64,000 nt of DNA from CAYLPJ01 sp964385465. Its GTDB lineage: Bacteria; Planctomycetota; Phycisphaerae; SM23-33. The notes below the pieces were generated by a model. That model made no database searches and was not told the DNA's origin. It was given only the letters and a program-made list of their open reading frames with translations. Position 1 is the stretch's first letter. Each line of letters begins with the position of its first letter. A program made the translations under genes and the position numbers. The DNA lies in NCBI GenBank assembly GCA_964385465.1, contig CAYLPJ010000012.1, forward strand, positions 1-64,000. Direction: 5' to 3'. Of the stretch, positions 60,189-64,000 are shown piece by piece.

Positions 60189-61427
60189 ATGACAGAACGC
60201 CGCGTGCATTGGCTCCGACTTGTCGGCCTGCTCGCCTCCATCCCCGCCCTCGCTTGCACCGTCCGCGCCGCCGGAGAGCAGGCCGAGGCCCTCACCGGCC
60301 GGTTCGCCACTGCCGACGCCGTCGAGGTGGTCTTGCGCCCCAAGGCCTGGAGCAAGCTCCGCGTGGTCTCCGCGGCCCAGCACGGCCGGGCCGTCAAGAA
60401 GGGCCAGATCATCCTCCGCCTGGAGACCGATGAGCTGGACGAAGCGATCGCCGACAAGGCCGAGGAGGTCGGCAAGGGCAAGCTGGCGGTGGCCGCGGGC
60501 GCCGAGCAACTGCGCCACCTCGAGGCGACCGGCCCGGAGAAGCTCGCTGCTGCCACGCGGGCTCGGGACCGGGCGGTCGAGGACCACGACGAGTTTCTTG
60601 AGACCGGCCGTGAGCTGGCCGAGAAGGACGCGGACATGGCCCTGGCCGGCGCGGAGTTCTCGCTGGCCTACGCCAAGGAGGAACTCCGCCAACTGGAGAA
60701 GATGTACGCCTCGGACGACCTGACCGAGGCGACCGAGGAGATCGTGCTCAAGCGTCAGCGGTTCGTGGTCAGGCGGTCCGAGCACAATCTTCGCAAGGCC
60801 CGCGCCGAGCACCGCGTCGCGCGCGGTCGGACCATCCCCCGCAAGGTCGCGGACCTCGCCGCCGCCCGCAAGGACGCCGTCGAGGAGCTGAGGCACGCGC
60901 AGTCGTCCGTCCCGGCCGGGATCGAGAAGCAGCGGCAGGACCTGGCGGCTCTTCGGCGAAAGCAGGCATTGATCGAGACCGCCCTGGCCGAGTTGAAGGC
61001 CGACCGCGACGGCATGGTCGTGCGAGCGCCCGCCGACGGGCTTGTCTACCACGGGCGGCTGGAGCGTGGCCGGCTGGTCACGGCCGCCGCCGTGGCGGCG
61101 AAGCTCCGTCCGGGCGGCTCGCCCGGGACGAACGAAGTGCTGATGACGATCGTCTCTCCGCGTCCGAAGACCGTTTGCGCGGACGTCCCCCAGAAGCGCC
61201 TGGGGGAGCTGGCCAGGGGCGCGAACGTCACCATCCTGCCGGTCGGCTTCGACGGCGTGGAGCTCCCCGCGCGGGTCCAGTCCGTCTCGTCCGTGCCCCT
61301 GCCGTCGGGCAGCTTCGACGTCCGCATCGCCTTGACCGGAAAGCACGACCGCATTCGCCCGGGCATGACATGCCGCATCCGCCTGCCGGGGGCCGATCCG
61401 ACGACGGCGACCGCCCCGGCCGAGTGA
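60189..61427 (+). CDS. HlyD/membrane-fusion-type periplasmic adaptor
   Basis: A 412-residue exported protein. The signal region is HWLRLVGLLASIPALACTVRAA. Half-motifs of a biotinyl-lipoyl-like domain flank a long helical hairpin: VVSAAQHGRAVKKGQIILRL before it, and GMVVRAPADGLVYHGRLERG after it. Between them lie about 190 residues of coiled coil (KLAVAAGAEQLRHLEATGPE, LAALRRKQALIETALAELKA). A beta-barrel follows (VCADVPQKRLGELARGANVT) and the membrane-proximal end RIRPGMTCRIRLPG. This is the adaptor layout of tripartite pumps, but no transporter or outer-membrane partner gene is adjacent. I chose the ATG at 60189 with GGAG 9 nt upstream; an in-frame ATG at 60156 is also possible. Confidence 0.82.
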   Translation: MTERRVHWLRLVGLLASIPALACTVRAAGEQAEALTGRFATADAVEVVLRPKAWSKLRVVSAAQHGRAVKKGQIILRLETDELDEAIADKAEEVGKGKLAVAAGAEQLRHLEATGPEKLAAATRARDRAVEDHDEFLETGRELAEKDADMALAGAEFSLAYAKEELRQLEKMYASDDLTEATEEIVLKRQRFVVRRSEHNLRKARAEHRVARGRTIPRKVADLAAARKDAVEELRHAQSSVPAGIEKQRQDLAALRRKQALIETALAELKADRDGMVVRAPADGLVYHGRLERGRLVTAAAVAAKLRPGGSPGTNEVLMTIVSPRPKTVCADVPQKRLGELARGANVTILPVGFDGVELPARVQSVSSVPLPSGSFDVRIALTGKHDRIRPGMTCRIRLPGADPTTATAPAE

Positions 61428-61433
61428 GACGCC

Positions 61434-62651
61434 ATGCTCCCGCTGCCCCGAAAACCCGGTGCTTGTCTCGCGGTCGCGACGTGCGTTCTCGCATCCGTCG
61501 CCGGCGCCCGCGGGCCGACGAGCCGGCCGACCACCCGCCCGACGGTCGCCGAGGTGTCGACCGAAGCGATCCAGCGTTCCCTCCGCCGCGGGACGGCGTT
61601 CCTGGTCGGCTGGCAGAACGACGACGGCTCGTGGGGGTCGGCGCGGCGCACGAAGGGGCTGAACATCGCCTGTCCCGTCCCGGCCGGGCACGACGCCTTC
61701 CGCCTTGCGGTGACCGCGCTATGCGTCTCGGCGCTGATCGAGGCGGGGGGCGACGCCGACGGCGTCTGCAAGGCGGTCGATCGGGGCGAGGCCTGCCTCC
61801 TGGCCGAACTGCCCAAGCTCCGCCGCTCCTCCCGGCGGTACGTGTACAACACGTGGGCCCACGCCTACGGCATCCGCGCGCTGGTGCGGCTGCACCGGCT
61901 CCGGGCCGACGAGCCGCGGCGACGCGAGCGTCTGGCCGCGGCGATCGCCGGGCAGATCCGCCGGCTGGTCGAGTACGAGGCCGTCCACGGCGGCTGGGGA
62001 TACATCGACTGGCGCATGAACACGAAGCGCCCGACGCCGCTGACGACGTCCTTCCTGGCCGGGACGTGCCTGATCGCCCTGCGGGAGGCGGCCGACGCCG
62101 GCATGCACGTGCCCGCCCAGCTTGTCCGCCGGGCGGTCGCGTCGATCCATCGCCAGCGGAACCCGGACTTCAGCTACCACTACAGCGAGCTGTTCTGGCG
62201 GCGGCCCGCTCACGAGATTTGCCGCCCGCCGGGCAGCCTGGGACGAAGCCAGGTCTGCAACCTCGCCCTCCGGCTGTGGGGGTTTGAGGGCGTCACCGAC
62301 GACGTGCTCGCGACCTGGCTGGACCGGCTGATCGAGCGCAACGGCTGGCTCAGCCGGGCCCGGAAGATGCCCGTCCCCCATGAGTCCTGGTATCGCGTGG
62401 CCGGGTACTTCTTCTACTACGGGCATTTCTACGCGGCCGCGTGCGCGATGGAACTGCCTCCCGCGCGTCGAAAGCGGTATCGGCGGGGACTGGCGGGGAT
62501 CCTCGTTCCGCTCCAGGAGCGAGACGGGTCCTGGTGGGACTACCCGATGTACGACTACCACAAGGGATGGGGCACGGCGTACGCGATGATGGCTCTGAGC
62601 CGGTGCCTGCCCGTGGCGAGGCAGCGTTCAGCCGGCGTTGCCGGTCGGTGA
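61434..62651 (+). CDS. Second secreted alpha/alpha-toroid repeat protein
   Basis: A 405-residue exported protein. The signal peptide (KPGACLAVATCVLASVAGAR) is followed by a Thr/Pro/Arg linker. The alpha/alpha-toroid repeats are recognisable as AFLVGWQNDDGSWGSARRTK, YEAVHGGWGYIDWRMNTKRP, SIHRQRNPDFSYHYSELFWR and LVPLQERDGSWWDYPMYDYH. It is related in type to the toroid protein at 57770 but only at the level of the repeat pattern. No cyclase DXDD motif is visible. It begins 6 nt after the adaptor gene and has a weak ribosome-binding site, so the pair is probably one transcript. A role alongside the adaptor, for example binding a lipid-like or glycan ligand in the periplasm, is conjecture. Confidence 0.82.
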   Translation: MLPLPRKPGACLAVATCVLASVAGARGPTSRPTTRPTVAEVSTEAIQRSLRRGTAFLVGWQNDDGSWGSARRTKGLNIACPVPAGHDAFRLAVTALCVSALIEAGGDADGVCKAVDRGEACLLAELPKLRRSSRRYVYNTWAHAYGIRALVRLHRLRADEPRRRERLAAAIAGQIRRLVEYEAVHGGWGYIDWRMNTKRPTPLTTSFLAGTCLIALREAADAGMHVPAQLVRRAVASIHRQRNPDFSYHYSELFWRRPAHEICRPPGSLGRSQVCNLALRLWGFEGVTDDVLATWLDRLIERNGWLSRARKMPVPHESWYRVAGYFFYYGHFYAAACAMELPPARRKRYRRGLAGILVPLQERDGSWWDYPMYDYHKGWGTAYAMMALSRCLPVARQRSAGVAGR

Positions 62652-62852
62652 GGACTGCCCTTCCCCGCCGGGCTCGCCGGGGCATGTCCGCGACGCCGCC
62701 TTGTCTTTGTGCCCCGGCCGCGGGGTGTGCGGGCACGTCGAGCAGGAGCCGCAGGAGGGTATCCGCCGCCCGGCGATCACGCGCCATATCCGCCGGCCGA
62801 GCATGATCCCGGCCGTCAGGACGACGGCTCCGACGAACAGTTCTTCCCACAT
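62628..62852 (-). CDS. FeoB-associated Cys-rich membrane protein
   Basis: A 74-residue protein with one N-terminal transmembrane helix (LFVGAVVLTAGIMLGRRIWR). A short Cys-rich segment, IPSCGSCSTCPH, follows near residue 33, and a low-complexity tail. This small family is usually encoded next to feoB, and the cysteines may bind iron or report redox state. The ATG at 62852 has only a weak GGAAGG upstream, and TACAAT at 62874-62879 could be a private -10 box. It lies 34 nt after feoA on the same strand. Its last codons overlap the toroid gene on the other strand. Confidence 0.75.
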   Translation of the reverse strand: MWEELFVGAVVLTAGIMLGRRIWRVIAGRRIPSCGSCSTCPHTPRPGHKDKAASRTCPGEPGGEGQSSPTGNAG

Positions 62853-62886
62853 AGGTCCACGCCTTCCATAGGCATTGTAGACGCGG

Positions 62887-63147
62887 CTAGGGGCTCTCGA
62901 CGGGCGTGACGAGGATTCGGGCGGCCATGCCGCGACCGATGGCCAGTCGCGTGGGTCCCAGGGCGATGAGCGTCGGCCCGCCGCTGCCGTCGCTCCCGCG
63001 GATGACTTTGACGCGCGAGCCGACGTTGAGGCCCATGGCGACGAGGCGTGCGCGGAAGTTGCGTCCGCCGGTAAGGGCGTCGACGCGTGCGGTTCGGCCG
63101 GCGGGAAGTTGGTTCAGGGGCCGCGGGGTGGAGTTTTCGGTGGTCAT
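62887..63147 (-). CDS. feoA: Ferrous iron transport protein A (FeoA)
   Basis: An 86-residue SH3-like protein that normally assists the FeoB GTPase permease. The fold is recognisable from PLNQLPAGRTARVDALTGGR, ARLVAMGLNVGSRVKVIRGS and PTLIALGPTRLAIGRGMAAR, ending in the typical ILVTPV strand. The ATG at 63147 is the best start for the family; a GTG nine nt upstream is also in frame and no strong ribosome-binding site is visible. It lies 31 nt after the DtxR-type regulator gene. No feoB follows: the next gene is the Cys-rich protein, so FeoB must be elsewhere or absent. Confidence 0.88.
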   Translation of the reverse strand: MTTENSTPRPLNQLPAGRTARVDALTGGRNFRARLVAMGLNVGSRVKVIRGSDGSGGPTLIALGPTRLAIGRGMAARILVTPVESP

Positions 63148-63178
63148 GTCGGGCACCGTCGTGCGTGGGCGCGGCGGG

Positions 63179-63640
63179 TCAGGCGGTGTCGGGCTTGTCG
63201 GCGACGGCCCGTTCCCGTCTGCGGCAGAACTTCGTGAACGCGGTTGTCCAGTCATCCTCGCGGTCGGCGAGGAACCGTGCGAGGTAGCCGAGCCGGCGGA
63301 GCACGACCTTGCCGACGTGGTGCTCCATGCCGCAGGCGGCGCGATTGGCCGTCTCGTCATCGACGGCCAGAACGTTGACAAAGAAGTCCCGCAGGACTTC
63401 GTGTCGGCGTGCAACCCTGCCGGCGACGGCCTCGCCCTCGGGCGTCAGCGTGATGATGTCGTACGGGGCGTAGTTGACCAGCCCTCGCTGGGCCAGCGCC
63501 CGCAGCGCTCCAGTGACCGATGAGCGATTGACGCCCAGCCGGCGGCTGATGTCCGTCGCGCGGGCGGCGTGCTTCTCGGCCACGATGTAGTGAATGGCCT
63601 CGAGATAGTCCTCCAGGCTCTCGGTCAGGCTTTCGCTCAT
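63179..63640 (-). CDS. DtxR/IdeR/MntR-type metal-dependent transcriptional regulator
   Basis: A 153-residue repressor-like protein that would sense Fe2+ or Mn2+. The N-terminal winged helix-turn-helix is clear: LEDYLEAIHYIVAEKHAART, ISRRLGVNRSSVTGALRALA and VNYAPYDIITLTPEGEAVAG. The metal-binding and dimerisation domain has RRHEVLRDFFVNVLAVDDET and ACGMEHHV, which supply the usual His/Glu/Cys ligands. There is no C-terminal SH3 domain, as in MntR and the shorter DtxR group, although the separate FeoA next door has that fold. The ATG at 63640 has GAGG about 6 nt upstream. It heads the feoA operon. Confidence 0.92.
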   Translation of the reverse strand: MSESLTESLEDYLEAIHYIVAEKHAARATDISRRLGVNRSSVTGALRALAQRGLVNYAPYDIITLTPEGEAVAGRVARRHEVLRDFFVNVLAVDDETANRAACGMEHHVGKVVLRRLGYLARFLADREDDWTTAFTKFCRRRERAVADKPDTA

Positions 63641-63686
63641 ATCCAGCCTCGCGAGGTACTACGCAACATTCTTCGGCTATCCAAAC

Positions 63687-63716
63687 AATATACGTAAACA
63701 CAAAGCCTCCTGTCAA
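63687..63716 (-). promoter_or_regulatory. Promoter of the dtxR-feoA operon
   Basis: On the minus strand a perfect TTGACA (63711-63716) is followed after 18 bp by TATATT (63687-63692). The AT-rich sequence TGTTTACGTATATTGTTT across the -10 includes the palindrome TACGTA and is a candidate operator for autoregulation by the metal-dependent repressor. The start would lie about 40 nt upstream of the ATG. Confidence 0.65.
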
Positions 63717-63730
63717 TGCCAATCGCCCTC

Positions 63731-64000
63731 TCAGGCGTAGGAATGCATGCCGGGCAGGATGTAGTTGACCACGATCCAGTTGAACAGCATGGCCAGGCAG
63801 CCGACGATGCAGATCAGCGCGGTGACCAGGCCCCGCCATCGCCGGCCGGTGACGAACCGGACGTGGATCAGGGCGACGAACACCAGGCAGGTGATCAGCG
63901 CCCAGGTCTCCTTGGGGTCCCAGCCCCACCAGCGCCCCCAGGCGAAGTCGCCCCAGACCGCCCCGAGGATCGTCCCGGCGATGACCGTCCAGCACGCCAG
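63731..64000 (-). CDS. ccsA: Cytochrome c biogenesis protein CcsA/ResC-type (partial, N-terminus off the right edge)
   Basis: The last 89 residues of a haem-handling integral membrane protein. The tryptophan-rich haem signature of the CcsA/CcmF family is visible as WGDFAWGRWWGWDPKETWAL. Two hydrophobic helices follow (ITCLVFVALIHVRFV and LVTALICIVGCLAMLFNWIV). The C-terminus VVNYILPGMHSYA is characteristic of CcsA. It attaches haem to apocytochrome c in system II (or a CcsB-CcsA fusion), implying c-type cytochromes and respiration. The stop codon is TGA at 63731-63733. The gene lies upstream of dtxR on the same strand, but the strong dtxR promoter lies between them. Confidence 0.9.
   Translation of the reverse strand: MACWTVIAGTILGAVWGDFAWGRWWGWDPKETWALITCLVFVALIHVRFVTGRRWRGLVTALICIVGCLAMLFNWIVVNYILPGMHSYA

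Noticed and set aside
1..64000. tRNA, rRNA, CRISPR arrays, integrases, transposases or prophage genes
   Set aside because: I looked on both strands and saw no cloverleaf with a GGTTCGA-type T-loop, no spaced identical repeats, and no recombinase or transposase motifs. A covariance-model search could still find a tRNA that I missed.

Overview
The window looks like a chromosomal contig of a high-GC (roughly 70%) member of the Planctomycetota, probably of the Phycisphaerae type. The grounds are two PEP-CTERM proteins with Arg-rich tails, a sulfatase, large exported polysaccharide-related and beta-propeller proteins, a MoxR/DUF58/BatA-like cluster ending in a giant coiled-coil protein, and generally strong Shine-Dalgarno sequences. 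Taxonomy is an inference from gene content. I saw no rRNA, tRNA, CRISPR array, intact insertion sequence or prophage.

Layout. 1-4343 (minus strand) is a housekeeping block: a C4 zinc-ribbon coiled-coil protein, an RNase HI-type protein, DNA primase and the primary sigma factor RpoD (cut by the left edge), with a near-consensus promoter just before rpoD. 4530-10905 is mostly plus strand: an oxidoreductase, the tRNA-modification GTPase MnmE, the tRNA thiolase MnmA and a family 9 glycosyltransferase, with a minus-strand membrane protein and a lipoprotein between them. 10909-25422 holds large exported or membrane-anchored proteins: a clan-A glycoside hydrolase, an SGNH-hydrolase/TPR protein, a sulfatase, a DUF697-like membrane protein, a pre-peptidase-domain protein with an extreme His/Asp then Arg/Thr/Ser/Pro tail, and a mosaic PQQ-propeller protein.

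25441-32622 carries a formaldehyde or ribulose-monophosphate module (6-phospho-3-hexuloisomerase and a hexulose-phosphate synthase fused to an RraA-like domain), a UroD-family protein, an orphan antitoxin beside a toxin-gene remnant, a nucleotide-sugar dehydrogenase and a GH127 beta-L-arabinofuranosidase. 32864-43234 holds RmuC, a Tat-exported NIPSNAP protein, the lytic transglycosylase MltA, a three-PAS histidine kinase, a very large secreted protein containing a zinc ribbon, and a PEP-CTERM phosphoesterase interrupted by an in-frame amber codon.

43578-58855 is one long plus-strand operon: a MoxR ATPase, a xylose-isomerase-like TIM barrel, DUF58, two large membrane-anchored von Willebrand A proteins, a 1,680-residue coiled-coil membrane protein and a secreted alpha/alpha-toroid protein translationally coupled to it. 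A clear intrinsic terminator lies at about 59000. Then come a minus-strand PEP-CTERM protein with a near-consensus promoter enclosing a palindrome, an HlyD-like adaptor, a second toroid protein, and a minus-strand iron module (DtxR-type regulator, FeoA, Cys-rich FeoB-associated protein, but no FeoB). The right edge cuts a cytochrome c biogenesis gene of the CcsA type.

The most unusual items are the amber-interrupted exported phosphoesterase, the MoxR-VWA-giant coiled coil-toroid operon with its split VWA domain, an MnmE lacking the catalytic switch II glutamate, the exported methyltransferase-like/propeller/LamG mosaic, and the promoter with a palindromic operator before the second PEP-CTERM gene.
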